Assembly (NCBI RefSeq): GCF_001425625.1
Contig: NZ_LMCP01000046.1
Coordinates: 212,198-276,197 of the forward strand
DNA length: 64,000 bases
From: Mesorhizobium sp. Root102
Lineage (GTDB): Bacteria > Pseudomonadota > Alphaproteobacteria > Rhizobiales > Rhizobiaceae
Direction: 5' to 3'
This document shows positions 1 to 11,139 of this stretch, piece by piece (positions within the stretch are counted from its first letter, which is position 1; each line of letters opens with the position of its first letter). The notes under the pieces were generated by a model. That model saw nothing but the letters and a program-made list of their open reading frames with translations, was not told where the DNA came from and did not search any database. Made by a program: the position numbers and the translations under genes.

Positions 1-1
1 C

Positions 2-799
2 TACTGGGCGGAAGCCACCGGCAATCCGCTGGTACACGCGCTGGGCATCGAGGGCGGCAATATGGAAGGCAAGGAGAGCCGCTTCGGCATAGCTCTGTCG
101 GCGCTGTTTGCCGTCATTACCACTGCCGCTTCCTGCGGCGCCGTCAATGCCATGCACGGTTCGTTCACCGCGCTCGGCGGCATGATCCCGATCATCAACA
201 TGCAGCTTGGCGAAGTTATCGTCGGCGGTGTCGGCGCCGGCCTCTACGGCATCCTGATGTACATCGTCGTCGCCGTCTTCGTCGCCGGTCTGATGGTTGG
301 CCGCACGCCCGAATATCTCGGCAAGAAGATCGAGGCCAAGGAGGTCAAGATGGCGATGCTGGCCATCCTGTGCCTGCCGCTGGCGATGCTGATCTTCACG
401 GCCATCGCGGTGGTTCTGCCGACCGGCGTGGCGTCGATGGGCAATGCCGGCCCGCACGGCTTCTCGGAGGTCCTCTATGCCTATACGTCGGGTGCTGCGA
501 ACAATGGTTCAGCCTTCGGCGGCCTCACCGGCAACACGCCCTGGTACAACATCACCATCGGCATCGGCATGCTGACGGGCCGCTTCCTGGTCATCATCCC
601 GGCGCTGGCCATTGCCGGCTCGCTGGTGGCGAAGAAGACGGTTCCAGCCTCCGCCGGCACCTTCCCGACCGATGGCCCGCTGTTCGTCGGGCTGCTGGTC
701 GGCGTCATCCTCATCGTCGGCGGTCTGACCTTCTTCCCGGCGCTCGCCGTCGGGCCGATCATCGAGCACCTGGCGATGATTCACGGGCAGACCTTCTGA
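2..799 (+). CDS. kdpA: Potassium-transporting ATPase KdpA, C-terminal part (5' end outside window)
   Basis: KdpA is the K+-selective channel-like subunit of the high-affinity KdpFABC pump in the inner membrane. Only the last 265 or so codons are present; the frame is open to the left edge, so the gene starts upstream of the window. Several hydrophobic segments are visible, together with the TTAASCGAVN and TSGAANNGSAF stretches that belong to the conserved selectivity-filter and half-helix regions of this family. It ends 7 bases before the next small ORF, and kdpB, kdpC, kdpD and kdpE follow on the same strand, so the identity is secure. Confidence 0.96.
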   Translation, partial: YWAEATGNPLVHALGIEGGNMEGKESRFGIALSALFAVITTAASCGAVNAMHGSFTALGGMIPIINMQLGEVIVGGVGAGLYGILMYIVVAVFVAGLMVGRTPEYLGKKIEAKEVKMAMLAILCLPLAMLIFTAIAVVLPTGVASMGNAGPHGFSEVLYAYTSGAANNGSAFGGLTGNTPWYNITIGIGMLTGRFLVIIPALAIAGSLVAKKTVPASAGTFPTDGPLFVGLLVGVILIVGGLTFFPALAVGPIIEHLAMIHGQTF

Positions 800-806
800 G
801 GCCGCC

Positions 807-1018
807 ATGTCCTGGTTCAACACCATGCGTCGCAAGACTAGCCACAATGGCGATCACGGAAAGGAGGAGAGACCTCCTCCTTTCCCAACCCTGTCGACGT
901 TCCTCGGTCTTGCGGCAGTCATGCTCGTCCTCTGGTTGCTGGCCTACGGGCCGCCACACTTCTTTTTGGCATCCGATCGCTCGGTGCCATCCAACAGCAC
1001 CGAAGCCGGAGCTTCAAA

Positions 1019-1022
<4 letters not shown>
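807..1022 (+). CDS. Small single-span membrane protein inside the kdp operon
   Basis: This 71-residue ORF lies between kdpA and kdpB. A GAGG motif sits five bases before its ATG, and its TGA overlaps the ATG of kdpB in an ATGA arrangement, which implies translational coupling. The protein has a charged N-terminus (residues 1-27), one hydrophobic segment (about residues 28-50) and a short polar tail. It is more than twice the length of classical KdpF (about 29 residues) and is on the other side of kdpA from where kdpF usually lies. I recognise no named family. It could be an accessory or stabilising subunit of the pump; that role is inferred only from position and topology. Confidence 0.75.
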
Positions 1023-3112
<2,090 letters not shown>

Positions 3113-3174
3113 CTTTTTGTTTTAACGCAATTCCGGACGGAAAACCACTCCACACATTTCCTGGAATTGCTCTG
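3113..3174. repeat. Palindromic intergenic repeat, copy 1 (kdpB-kdpC gap)
   Basis: The gap carries an element bounded by the inverted octamers GCAATTCC (3127-3134) and GGAATTGC (3163-3170), preceded by TTTTTGTTTTAACG. A second copy with the same ends and the same TTTGTTTTGACG lead-in lies at 51824-51907. From general knowledge, elements like this are abundant between genes in Mesorhizobium and relatives. Here it sits inside an operon, so it may act as an RNA hairpin that tunes kdpC expression or stability; that is inference. Confidence 0.8.
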
Positions 3175-3185
3175 AGGATATGTCC

Positions 3186-3749
3186 ATGCTTACCCAGATA
3201 AGACCCGCGATCATCATGATCGTCTTCTTCACGGTGCTGACCGGCCTGATCTATCCGATCGGCATGACCGGCATCGCCCAGGCGCTGTTCCCGCGTCAGG
3301 CCAATGGCAGCCTGATCGAGAAGGATGGCAAGGTCATCGGCTCCGAACTGATCGGCCAGGGCTTTGCCAGCGACCGTTATTTCCACGGCCGCCCCTCGGC
3401 AGCCGGCGACGGCTACAACGCCGCCGCCTCGAGCGGCAGCAACCTCGGCCCGACCAATCCCAAGCTGATCGACCGCATCAAGGGCGACGCGGAAAAGTTG
3501 AAAGCGGAAAACCCGAACCAGCCTGTTCCGATGGACTTGGTGACGACGTCCGGCAGCGGCCTTGATCCCGATATCAGCCCGGAAGCGGCCTATTTCCAGG
3601 TCGCCCGGGTGGCCAAGGCCAGGGGTATCGACGAAGCCAAGGTCAAGGCGCTTGTCGACAGCCAGGTCGAGGGCAGGGAGCTCGGCTTCATGGGCGAGCC
3701 GGTGGTCAATGTGCTCGGTCTCAACCTTGCGCTGGACGCCGCGAAATAG
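3186..3749 (+). CDS. kdpC: Potassium-transporting ATPase subunit KdpC
   Basis: KdpC is the periplasm-facing single-span subunit that associates with KdpA and raises ATP affinity of the Kdp complex. The N-terminal membrane helix (about residues 8-28) is followed by the family signature QANGSLI and by the GSNLGPTNP region. An ATG at 3180 is also in frame, but AGGA at 3175-3178 is only one base from it and seven bases from the ATG at 3186, so 3186 is preferred; the longer form would add two residues. It lies between kdpB and kdpD. Confidence 0.95.
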   Translation: MLTQIRPAIIMIVFFTVLTGLIYPIGMTGIAQALFPRQANGSLIEKDGKVIGSELIGQGFASDRYFHGRPSAAGDGYNAAASSGSNLGPTNPKLIDRIKGDAEKLKAENPNQPVPMDLVTTSGSGLDPDISPEAAYFQVARVAKARGIDEAKVKALVDSQVEGRELGFMGEPVVNVLGLNLALDAAK

Positions 3750-3806
3750 TGAATGGTGGGGTCCGGGGATCGACAGTATCCCCGGCGCCATCCATGATCG
3801 ATCCCG

Positions 3807-6539
3807 ATGCCGGACGACAGAAGCAACGAGACCAGACCCTCTCCCGACGCACTGCTTGATCATGCCGGGCGGGAGGCGCGAGGCCGTCTGCGGATATTCC
3901 TGGGTGCCGCCCCTGGCGTCGGCAAGACCTACGAGATGCTGATGTCGGGCCGCGCCAGGCTGGCCGACGGCGTGGATGTGGTGATCGGCGTCGTCGAGAC
4001 GCATGGCCGCAAGGAAACGCTGGCCCTGGTCGAGGGGTACGAGGTCATTCCCCGCCGCAAGGTCGACTACAAGGGGCGCATCCTCGACGAGATGGATATC
4101 GATGCCATCCTTGCCCGGCGCCCGGCGCTGGTTCTCGTCGACGAACTCGCCCACACCAACGCGCCAGGCAGCCGACACCCCAAGCGCTATCTCGACGTCC
4201 AGGAAATCCTGACGCAAGGCATCGACGTCTATACGACGCTCAACATCCAGCATGTCGAAAGCCTTAACGACGTCGTCGCCCAGATCACCAAGGTCAGGGT
4301 CCGCGAGACCGTTCCCGATTCCATCATCGACCAGGCCGACGATGTCGAGATCATCGATCTCACCCCCGACGACCTGATCAAGCGGCTCGAGGAAGGCAAG
4401 GTCTATTTCCCCAACACCGCCCAGCGCGCGATCGAGAACTATTTCTCGCCGGGCAATCTGACGGCGCTCAGGGAGCTGGCGCTGCGCCGCACCGCGCAGC
4501 GCGTCGACGACCAGTTGCTGATCCATATGCAGGCGCACGCCATTCCCGGACCGTGGGCAGCCGGGGAAAGGGTTCTCGTCTGCCTCGACGCGCGCCCGGG
4601 AGGAGCGGCCCGCGTGCGCTATGCACGCAGGCTGGCTGACCGGCTGCGTGCTCCGTGGACGGCGCTGCACGTCGATAGCACCCGCTCGGCCAGCATGCCC
4701 GAGGAGGACAAGGACCGGCTGGCGACGAACCTGCGCCTTGCCCAACAGCTTGGTGCCGAGGTGACGACCATTCCGGGTCAGAATGTGGCTCAGGACATCG
4801 TGCGTTATGCGACGGCGAACAATTTTACCCATATCGTGGTCGGCAGGCCGAGCCGGTCGCGTTGGCGCGAATTGATCGAAGGCTCGCTCACCTATGATCT
4901 CATCCGCAATGCCGGCGACATCAGCGTCCATGTCATTTCGGGAACCGAACGCAACAGCGAAGCGGCGTCGAGGAGTGTCAGGACGGCGGACGAGCAGTGG
5001 CAGTTCCAAATCTGGCCTTATCTCCAGGCCACGGCCTATCTCATGGGCTCTCTCGCCTTCGCCGTCCTTCTCGATCAGTTTCTCGACGTTCGCAATCTCG
5101 CGATCATCTTTCTCATCGCGGTGCTGGCATCGGCGGTGACCAGCGGGCTCTGGCCGGCTCTGTATGCCTGTTTCGTCAGTGCCCTTGCATTCAACTATTT
5201 CTTCCTGGAGCCGCGCTACACGCTCACCATCCGGGATCCGGAGAGCATTGTCGCGCTTGGCGTGTTCCTCGTCGTCGCGGTGATTGCCAGCAATCTGACG
5301 GCGCGTGTGCAGCGCCAGGCAGTCGCCGCCCGCTCACGGGCGCGGGCCACGGAGGACATCTACCTTTTTTCAAAGAAGCTCGCCGGCGCCGGCACGCTCG
5401 ACGACGTCCTTTGGGCCACCGCTTTCCAGATCGCTTCGATGCTGAAGGTGCGTGTGGTGCTGCTTTTACCGGAAGACGGAACGATCACCGTCAAGGCCGG
5501 CTATCCGCCCGACGATACGTTGGCTGAAGCCGACATCGCCGCCGCCCGCTGGGCCTGGGAGCACAACCGCGCCGCAGGGCGCGGCGCCGACACGCTTCCC
5601 GGCGCCAAGCGCCTCTATCTGCCCTTGAGGACAGGGCGCACGGCAATCGGCGTCGTCGGTCTCGACAATGACAAGCAGGGACCGTTGCTGACGCCCGAGC
5701 AGCAGCGCCTGCTCGATGCGCTAGCCGACCAGGCAGCGGTCGCCATCGAGCGTATTCAGCTGGTCGCCGACGTCGACCGCGCCAAGCTCGCGGCCGAGGC
5801 GGACCGGCTGCGCTCGGCGCTGCTCACCTCCATCTCGCATGATTTGAAGACGCCACTCGCCGCCATCATGGGCGCCGCCGGCACGCTGCGGGAATTCGCA
5901 CCGGCACTTCCCGAACGGGACCGGGCAGAGCTGCTGACGACCGTACTCGACGAATCCGAGCGATTGAACCGCTTCATCGCCAATCTGCTCGACATGACCA
6001 AGATCGAGTCCGGCGCAATGGAGCCGAACTACGCCTTCCACTATGTCGGCGACATCGTCGGCTCTGCCCTGCAGAGAGCCAGGAAAATCATTGCCGAGCA
6101 TAAGACCGAGACAGACATCCCCTCGGATTTGCCTATGTTGAAGGTCGACCCCGTTCTGTTTGAGCAGGCGCTGTTCAATCTCCTCGACAATGCGGCGAAA
6201 TACGCGCCGGCCGGTTCGACGATCCGCGTGCAGGGTTGGACCGACAACGGCTCGGTCATCCTGCAGATCATGGATGAAGGGCCGGGCATCGCCCCTGACG
6301 ATCTGGAACGGATTTTCGACACTTTCTACCGGGTGCGCAAGCGCGATCAGGTCCGTGCCGGCACCGGGCTTGGGCTGTCGATCTGCCGCGGCTTCATCGA
6401 GGCGATGGGTGGCACGATCACGGCGGCAAACCGGACCGACCGTTCGGGCGCGGTCTTCACCATCAAGATGCCCAAGCCGGCAAACCCGCCTAAACTCGCC
6501 TCGAATACGGACGACGACGATGTGGGTCACTTGGCATGA
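3807..6539 (+). CDS. kdpD: Osmosensitive K+ channel sensor histidine kinase KdpD
   Basis: KdpD senses K+ limitation and phosphorylates KdpE. The 910-residue protein has the N-terminal KdpD domain with a Walker A-like GAAPGVGKT (residues 33-41) and the DELAHTNAPGSRH motif, then a universal-stress-protein-like domain, four closely spaced membrane segments (about 400-500), a GAF-like region, the HisKA box SHDLKTP with the phospho-accepting His at residue 678, and an HATPase domain with NLLDNAAKYAP and GTGLGLSICRG. Its stop overlaps the kdpE start by ATGA. It follows kdpC by 57 bases. Confidence 0.97.
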   Translation: MPDDRSNETRPSPDALLDHAGREARGRLRIFLGAAPGVGKTYEMLMSGRARLADGVDVVIGVVETHGRKETLALVEGYEVIPRRKVDYKGRILDEMDIDAILARRPALVLVDELAHTNAPGSRHPKRYLDVQEILTQGIDVYTTLNIQHVESLNDVVAQITKVRVRETVPDSIIDQADDVEIIDLTPDDLIKRLEEGKVYFPNTAQRAIENYFSPGNLTALRELALRRTAQRVDDQLLIHMQAHAIPGPWAAGERVLVCLDARPGGAARVRYARRLADRLRAPWTALHVDSTRSASMPEEDKDRLATNLRLAQQLGAEVTTIPGQNVAQDIVRYATANNFTHIVVGRPSRSRWRELIEGSLTYDLIRNAGDISVHVISGTERNSEAASRSVRTADEQWQFQIWPYLQATAYLMGSLAFAVLLDQFLDVRNLAIIFLIAVLASAVTSGLWPALYACFVSALAFNYFFLEPRYTLTIRDPESIVALGVFLVVAVIASNLTARVQRQAVAARSRARATEDIYLFSKKLAGAGTLDDVLWATAFQIASMLKVRVVLLLPEDGTITVKAGYPPDDTLAEADIAAARWAWEHNRAAGRGADTLPGAKRLYLPLRTGRTAIGVVGLDNDKQGPLLTPEQQRLLDALADQAAVAIERIQLVADVDRAKLAAEADRLRSALLTSISHDLKTPLAAIMGAAGTLREFAPALPERDRAELLTTVLDESERLNRFIANLLDMTKIESGAMEPNYAFHYVGDIVGSALQRARKIIAEHKTETDIPSDLPMLKVDPVLFEQALFNLLDNAAKYAPAGSTIRVQGWTDNGSVILQIMDEGPGIAPDDLERIFDTFYRVRKRDQVRAGTGLGLSICRGFIEAMGGTITAANRTDRSGAVFTIKMPKPANPPKLASNTDDDDVGHLA

Positions 6540-7228
6540 CAAACTCGAACGTCAGGATACTCGTTGTCGATGACGAGCCGCCGATCCGCAAGCTGCTTCG
6601 CGTCGGGCTCGGCAGCCAGGGCTACGCGATCAGCGAGGCGCCGAACGCCAGGGTGGCGATCGAACTGATGGAGGCGGAGAAGCCGGATCTCGTCCTGCTC
6701 GACCTTGGCCTGCCCGGCATGAGCGGCCATGAGCTGCTGCGCAAATGGCGCGACGACGGCCTCGACATTCCGGTGGTCATTCTGTCCAGCCGCACCGATG
6801 AGGCCGGCATCGTCCAGGCTCTGGAACTCGGCGCCGACGATTATGTCACCAAACCATTCGGCATGAACGAACTGGTCGCGCGCATCCGCGTGGCGCTGCG
6901 GCACAAATTCCAGCAACAGGGCGAGAAGCCCATTTTCCAGACCGGCGACCTGTCCGTCGATCTGGTCAAACGCATCGTCAAGGTCGAGGGCAAGGACGTA
7001 AAGCTCTCGCCGAAGGAGTACGATATCCTGCGCATTCTCGTGCAGCACGCCGGCAAGGTGCTGACGCACCATTTCCTTCTGAAGCAGGTCTGGGGCGATT
7101 CGACCGATGTGCAGTATCTCAGGGTCTATGTCCGGCAGCTCAGGCAGAAGATCGAGAAGAGCCCCGACCAGCCGCGTTACATTACCACCGAGACCGGCGT
7201 AGGCTATCGCCTGCGCGAGGTCGAGTGA
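6536..7228 (+). CDS. kdpE: Two-component response regulator KdpE (OmpR family)
   Basis: KdpE is the DNA-binding partner of KdpD and activates kdp transcription. The 230-residue protein has a receiver domain with the acidic pair D12-D13, phospho-acceptor D56 in LVLLDLGLPG, and conserved K106 in VTKPFG. A C-terminal winged-helix domain contains VWGDSTDVQYLRVYVRQLR. It overlaps kdpD by four bases. The convergent MFS gene ends only 12 bases downstream, with no room for an ordinary terminator between them. Confidence 0.96.
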   Translation: MTNSNVRILVVDDEPPIRKLLRVGLGSQGYAISEAPNARVAIELMEAEKPDLVLLDLGLPGMSGHELLRKWRDDGLDIPVVILSSRTDEAGIVQALELGADDYVTKPFGMNELVARIRVALRHKFQQQGEKPIFQTGDLSVDLVKRIVKVEGKDVKLSPKEYDILRILVQHAGKVLTHHFLLKQVWGDSTDVQYLRVYVRQLRQKIEKSPDQPRYITTETGVGYRLREVE

Positions 7229-7240
7229 GCGGGCCAGGTT

Positions 7241-8677
7241 TTAGCCGATAGCTTCCCGCGGCTGGCCAAGGGGCATGGATACTCGCAAGGCCGCCAGGCA
7301 GCCGACGATGCCGAGCGGCACGAAGGCAAGAAACAACCAGGACGCCACATTCGCCGCCGCGCTGTGGTTCAAACCTTGCGAAAAGCCGCTGGCATTGGCG
7401 ACGATGCCGGCAAGGGCGGCACCCACGGCATAGCCGATGCGCTGCATGGTTGGCACCGCCGCCGAGGCGATGGTCTGCTCGCCCTCCGGGGCGGAGGCGA
7501 CGATGACGCGCGTCAGGAACGGCCAGGCGATGCCGAAGCCGCCGCCTTGCAACAAGGCGCAGATCAGGATCAGCGGGATGGAGCCTAGGGGTATCGTGTA
7601 GGCAAAGCCGGCGATGCCGGCCGCGATCATCATCGCGCCGCCAACGATGATCAGCCGCTCGCGCTGCGGCGGCGCGTTGGCGACGAGGATCGACAGGATC
7701 GACCAGGCGATCGATTCGGCGGCGATGATGTAGCCGGTGGTCAGCAGCGGAACGTCGTGCAGGCTGGTCAGCAGCAGCGGCCCGTAGACGCCGAAGGAAC
7801 AGGTCGCCACCGAAAAGGCGGCAACCATGGTCATGCCGGCGCCGACCGGCGTGCGCCATGAGAACAGCCGCGCCGGGAACAGTCGCGAGCGCGGCTTCAG
7901 CGCGTCGATGTAAAAGAACAACACCAGGCCGATGAGGCCGAGGACCATCAGCAGTGAGGAACGCAGCAAGGCGATGTCGACGCCGGCCGAGGCGATCAGC
8001 ACCACGGCGACGGCAAGGCAGCCAAGGGCCGCGAGTGGGAAGGGCGGCGCCTTGCCCGTGCTCGTCCTGGGTTTCGTCGCCTCCGGCGTGTCGAGCACGA
8101 TGAAGCTTGCCAGCGCCATGGCAGCGCCACCGAAAGTGAAGATGCCAAAGGCCCAGCGCCATGACAACAGCTCGGTCATGAGCGCGCCGAGCAATGGTCC
8201 GCTGAATGCGGCGACGCCCCAGATCGCCGACATGATGCCGAAGAGCTGCGGCCAGATGGCGCGCGAGAACAGCCGCTCGACAGAGACGAAGGCCAGCGAC
8301 ACCAGCGCCCCGCCGCCAAGCCCCTCGATCAGGCGGCCGGCAAGGAACAATTGCATCGAAGGGGAGGTGGCGCAGATCAGTGCTCCGGCTGCGTAAAGCA
8401 GCGCGGCGACCACCATGTTGGTGCGTAGGGGAACATAGCTCACCAGCCGTCCAGCGGCTGCGCCGGCAACGATGGCGCCAAGTTCATAGATCGCCAGCGA
8501 CCAGCCGACGAGTTGGACGCCGGCCAGTTCGCCGACCATGGCCGGCATCACCGTCGCGACCATCGTTTCGTTGGTGGCATGCAGCAGGATGCCGAGGCTG
8601 ATGAAGCAGAAACGCGCCAGGTCGCCGCTTGCCCACAATGCGCGCCAGTCGACCCTGTTTGTGCTGATTTCGGTCAT
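7241..8677 (-). CDS. MFS transporter, drug-exporter type
   Basis: This is a 478-residue polytopic protein of the major facilitator superfamily with at least 12 hydrophobic segments. The early motif GRLVSYVPLRTNMVVA matches the loop 2-3 signature region, and GRLIEGLGGGALVSL matches motif C-like sequence of proton-driven exporters (DHA2-like). I chose the ATG at 8677 because AGGGGTGG precedes it; an open frame runs 49 codons further upstream but looks non-membrane and arginine/proline-rich. The substrate cannot be read from the sequence. It is convergent with kdpE. Confidence 0.85.
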   Translation of the reverse strand: MTEISTNRVDWRALWASGDLARFCFISLGILLHATNETMVATVMPAMVGELAGVQLVGWSLAIYELGAIVAGAAAGRLVSYVPLRTNMVVAALLYAAGALICATSPSMQLFLAGRLIEGLGGGALVSLAFVSVERLFSRAIWPQLFGIMSAIWGVAAFSGPLLGALMTELLSWRWAFGIFTFGGAAMALASFIVLDTPEATKPRTSTGKAPPFPLAALGCLAVAVVLIASAGVDIALLRSSLLMVLGLIGLVLFFYIDALKPRSRLFPARLFSWRTPVGAGMTMVAAFSVATCSFGVYGPLLLTSLHDVPLLTTGYIIAAESIAWSILSILVANAPPQRERLIIVGGAMMIAAGIAGFAYTIPLGSIPLILICALLQGGGFGIAWPFLTRVIVASAPEGEQTIASAAVPTMQRIGYAVGAALAGIVANASGFSQGLNHSAAANVASWLFLAFVPLGIVGCLAALRVSMPLGQPREAIG

Positions 8678-8814
8678 TTCCACCCCTGCCTTGCATATCT
8701 CGACACCAGCGCAGGGCGCCAGAAGCCAGTACGGGTTTCCGGCAGGACCATGCGAATCGACAGCGCCGGATAGCGCGCCGCATCGAGGCGTTGTTGCGTT
8801 CGGGGCAGGCTTGT

Positions 8815-8854
8815 AAAACCTCAACCGCGATTGAGCTCAAGCGGTTTCTTGAGG
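8815..8854 (-). terminator. Probable rho-independent terminator after the DUF992 genes
   Basis: On the minus strand, CCTCAAGAAACCGC pairs with GCGGTTGAGG (8819-8854) across a 12-base loop and is followed by TTTTAC. It lies downstream of the DUF992 gene ending at 8901. Confidence 0.6.
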
Positions 8855-8900
8855 ATCGTTCGCGCGGCCGTCTTTTCGATCGGCGGCCTTTGTTGCACCA

Positions 8901-9383
8901 TCAGTTCTCGGTACTGCGCAACTGGAACTGGCTGACGCCGATCGCGAGGTTCATGCCGGTCTGCGTCTGCAGGCTGAGTGGCTGCAAGGTGAAGGCCTGC
9001 GAAGAGCCGCCGACCAGCAGATTGGCGCCGGCGCCGACGGCCGCCGTCACCTCCGCGCTGGCGCCGATATAGTCTCCGGCCAGCGCACCCGGTGCATAGA
9101 TGTTCTTCAGCGGCGTCAGCACGATCCATTGCATGACCGTCTGCTTCGTCGTGCCGATGTCGAGGCCGTATTTGTTGACCGCGCCGAAATAGGCTTCCGG
9201 CGCGAAGCTCTTGTCGGCAGGGTTGAAGGTGCAGCTCAAATCCTTGCTCGAGCCGAAAATGAAGCCGGTGCCGCCGCCGATGGCGCAATCGAGCGTGCCG
9301 AGCTCTATGCCCTGGTCCTGCGCTTGCGCCGTGCCGGCAAGCACAGTGGCGATCACGGCAGCGGCAATGGCTGTCTTAGGCAT
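8901..9383 (-). CDS. DUF992 domain periplasmic protein (second of a tandem pair)
   Basis: The 160-residue product begins with a clear Sec signal peptide (AAVIATVLAGTAQAQ, cleavage near residue 21). The mature part has the DUF992 signature: LGTLDCAIGGGTGFI, then DLSCTF, YGLDIG and GANLLVGG, with two conserved cysteines that could form a disulfide. The ATG at 9383 is preceded by GAGGGGG. DUF992 has no established function and is largely confined to Alphaproteobacteria. A paralogue lies immediately upstream, so the pair arose by tandem duplication. Confidence 0.9.
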   Translation of the reverse strand: MPKTAIAAAVIATVLAGTAQAQDQGIELGTLDCAIGGGTGFIFGSSKDLSCTFNPADKSFAPEAYFGAVNKYGLDIGTTKQTVMQWIVLTPLKNIYAPGALAGDYIGASAEVTAAVGAGANLLVGGSSQAFTLQPLSLQTQTGMNLAIGVSQFQLRSTEN

Positions 9384-9400
9384 GGCGGTCCCCCTCAAAA

Positions 9401-9438
9401 TCAAACGGCGCGGAACCATCCTATCTGGTTCCGCGCCG
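9401..9438 (-). terminator. Hairpin terminator between the two DUF992 genes
   Basis: A perfect 13-base stem, CGGCGCGGAACCA (9406-9418) with TGGTTCCGCGCCG (9426-9438), is followed on the minus strand by TTTGATTTTG. It would terminate or attenuate transcripts of the upstream DUF992 gene and protect its 3' end. Confidence 0.75.
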
Positions 9439-9475
9439 CAGGGTGAGGGGTCATGGAGCGCATGGCTCCATGCAA

Positions 9476-9952
9476 TCACTTGAACGAGTGGATCAGCTGG
9501 AGCGAGGTCACAGCCACGGCAAGGTTGACGCCGGTTTGCGCCTGGACGCTGAGCGGTTCTAGCATGAAGGCGCTGTCCAGGCCACCAACCAGCAGATTGG
9601 CGCCGCCGCCGGTCACGACGCTGGCCTCGGCGTTGACGCCGTAATAGCTGCCGGCGAGATCGCCCCCGTCACGATCGCGGGTCGCGGCCAGCACGGCCCA
9701 GACCAGCTGGCCCTGATGCGTTTGGCCGACATCGAGGCCGATCTTGGAGATGACGCCCGTGTAGCTTTCCGACGGTCCGTGATGGTGGGGGCGGAAGGTG
9801 CAGGACACGCCCTTGTTGGAGGCGACGATGTAGGCGGTGCCGCCGTCGATGGTGCAGTCGAGCGTGCCGAGCTGCAGCTTGCCCGCGCTGGCCGGGGCAA
9901 CGGCGAAGACCGTCGTGGCGAGGGCGGCGGCGCAAGCGAGTTTCTTGATCAT
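9476..9952 (-). CDS. DUF992 domain periplasmic protein (first of a tandem pair)
   Basis: This 158-residue protein has a signal peptide (residues 1-23, ending APASAG) and the same DUF992 features as its neighbour: LGTLDCTIDGGTAYIV, VSCTF, IGLDVG and GANLLVGG. It differs in a histidine-rich patch, RPHHHG, that the paralogue lacks. The ATG at 9952 is chosen because AAAGGA precedes it and the signal peptide begins there. Function is unknown. A strong hairpin separates it from the second copy, so the two may be expressed at different levels. Confidence 0.9.
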   Translation of the reverse strand: MIKKLACAAALATTVFAVAPASAGKLQLGTLDCTIDGGTAYIVASNKGVSCTFRPHHHGPSESYTGVISKIGLDVGQTHQGQLVWAVLAATRDRDGGDLAGSYYGVNAEASVVTGGGANLLVGGLDSAFMLEPLSVQAQTGVNLAVAVTSLQLIHSFK

Positions 9953-10155
9953 GGGAGGGTCCTTTCGCAAATCACTTCTTAACAACGGATTGGGTGGGCA
10001 GACCGTTCCGCTGAAAACTTGGCACGATCAAGGCAGGAGCCAACAGCTTGCTGCCGGGGTTAATGCGCGGTTGCCGGATTGACGAGGTGAATCGCACCGC
10101 GCGGCCTTTCGGACGCTGAGGCGCCTGATGCGCACGTAACCCGCTGAAGTCGATG

Positions 10156-10998
10156 TCAGCTGACGCGGGCGAGGCCGTCCTTGGCCGGCTGGTAGGTCGG
10201 GTCGAGGCGAACGGCTTCCTTATAGGATTTCGCTGCCTTGGCCTTGTCGCCGCGCCGCTCGTAGATCAGCGCCTGATTGGCCCAGGCCTCGGCATTCCTG
10301 CCGTCGAGCTTGATCGCCATGTTGAAGTCGGAGAAGGCATTGTCTTCGTCGTTGGTCGCCAGATAGGAGAGACCGCGGCCGTTGTAAGGTTCGGCGGCGT
10401 CCGGCGCCAGCGAGATGGCCGTCGAAAAGTCCTCGATGGCGAATTTGTGCTGGCCCTGGCTCTGATAGATCAGGCCACGATTGTGGTAGGCGCGCGCGTC
10501 GGTCGTGTCGAGCTGGATCGCCTTCTGGAAGTCGTTGAAGGCGTCCTGCGTGCGACCCGCCTTGCGGTAGAGATTGCCACGGCCGATGTAGGCGGCGTCA
10601 TAATTGCCGTTGATCTGGATCGAACGGTTGTAGTCCTCAAGTGCGGCGGTCTGATTGCCGAGGAAGCGCTGGATGAGTGCGCGGTTCGAATAGGCCTGGA
10701 AGAAATTCGGGTTGAGCTGGATCGCCTGGTTGAAATCCTTGAGCGCCGCCTGGTATTGGCCGCCACGGCCATAGGCCGAGCCGCGCACGTTGTAGCCTTC
10801 GGGATCCTGGGGATTGCGCTGGATGACCGCCGACAGCGAGGAGATGTTCTCGCTCGACCCTTGCGCCTTGTCGATGTTGTTGAATTCACCGGTCGGGCCG
10901 GCCGTTTGGCAACCGGCAAGCGCCAGTCCGGAGAGCAGAGCCGCTGTCAGGGCGAAACCACGCAATGCGGTCCCGCGCTCCACGCTTGTTGCGTTCAT
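10156..10998 (-). CDS. TPR-repeat lipoprotein
   Basis: The 280-residue product carries a lipoprotein signal with lipobox LAGC (Cys at residue 30), so it is probably anchored to a membrane on the periplasmic side. About six tetratricopeptide repeats follow from residue 65 to the end, each with the pattern of A-Y-x-x-R-G and alternating helices, which forms a protein-binding superhelix like that of NlpI-type proteins. No catalytic motif is seen. Upstream, on the same strand, lies rpsU with its own terminator, so this gene is probably transcribed separately. Confidence 0.88.
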   Translation of the reverse strand: MNATSVERGTALRGFALTAALLSGLALAGCQTAGPTGEFNNIDKAQGSSENISSLSAVIQRNPQDPEGYNVRGSAYGRGGQYQAALKDFNQAIQLNPNFFQAYSNRALIQRFLGNQTAALEDYNRSIQINGNYDAAYIGRGNLYRKAGRTQDAFNDFQKAIQLDTTDARAYHNRGLIYQSQGQHKFAIEDFSTAISLAPDAAEPYNGRGLSYLATNDEDNAFSDFNMAIKLDGRNAEAWANQALIYERRGDKAKAAKSYKEAVRLDPTYQPAKDGLARVS

Positions 10999-11071
10999 GT
11001 CTGCCCTGTCCTCACTTCAAGCCGCGTCGCTCAGGTCCGGTTCCCCCCTCCGGGCCGGGTCACAATCAAAA

Positions 11072-11106
11072 CAAAAAGGTGGCGGCGATTCCGCATCGCG
11101 CCACCT
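11072..11106 (-). terminator. Rho-independent terminator of rpsU
   Basis: On the minus strand AGGTGGCG (11106-11099) pairs with CGCCACCT (11084-11077) and is followed by TTTTTGTTTTG. It lies 34 bases beyond the rpsU stop. Confidence 0.8.
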
Positions 11107-11139
11107 CTGATATCCTTCGAAAAGGACGAAAAATTGGCG

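Noticed and set aside
8678..8824. An N-terminal extension of the MFS exporter
   Set aside because: The upstream codons encode a non-membrane, R/P-rich segment, and a good ribosome-binding site lies before the ATG at 8677.
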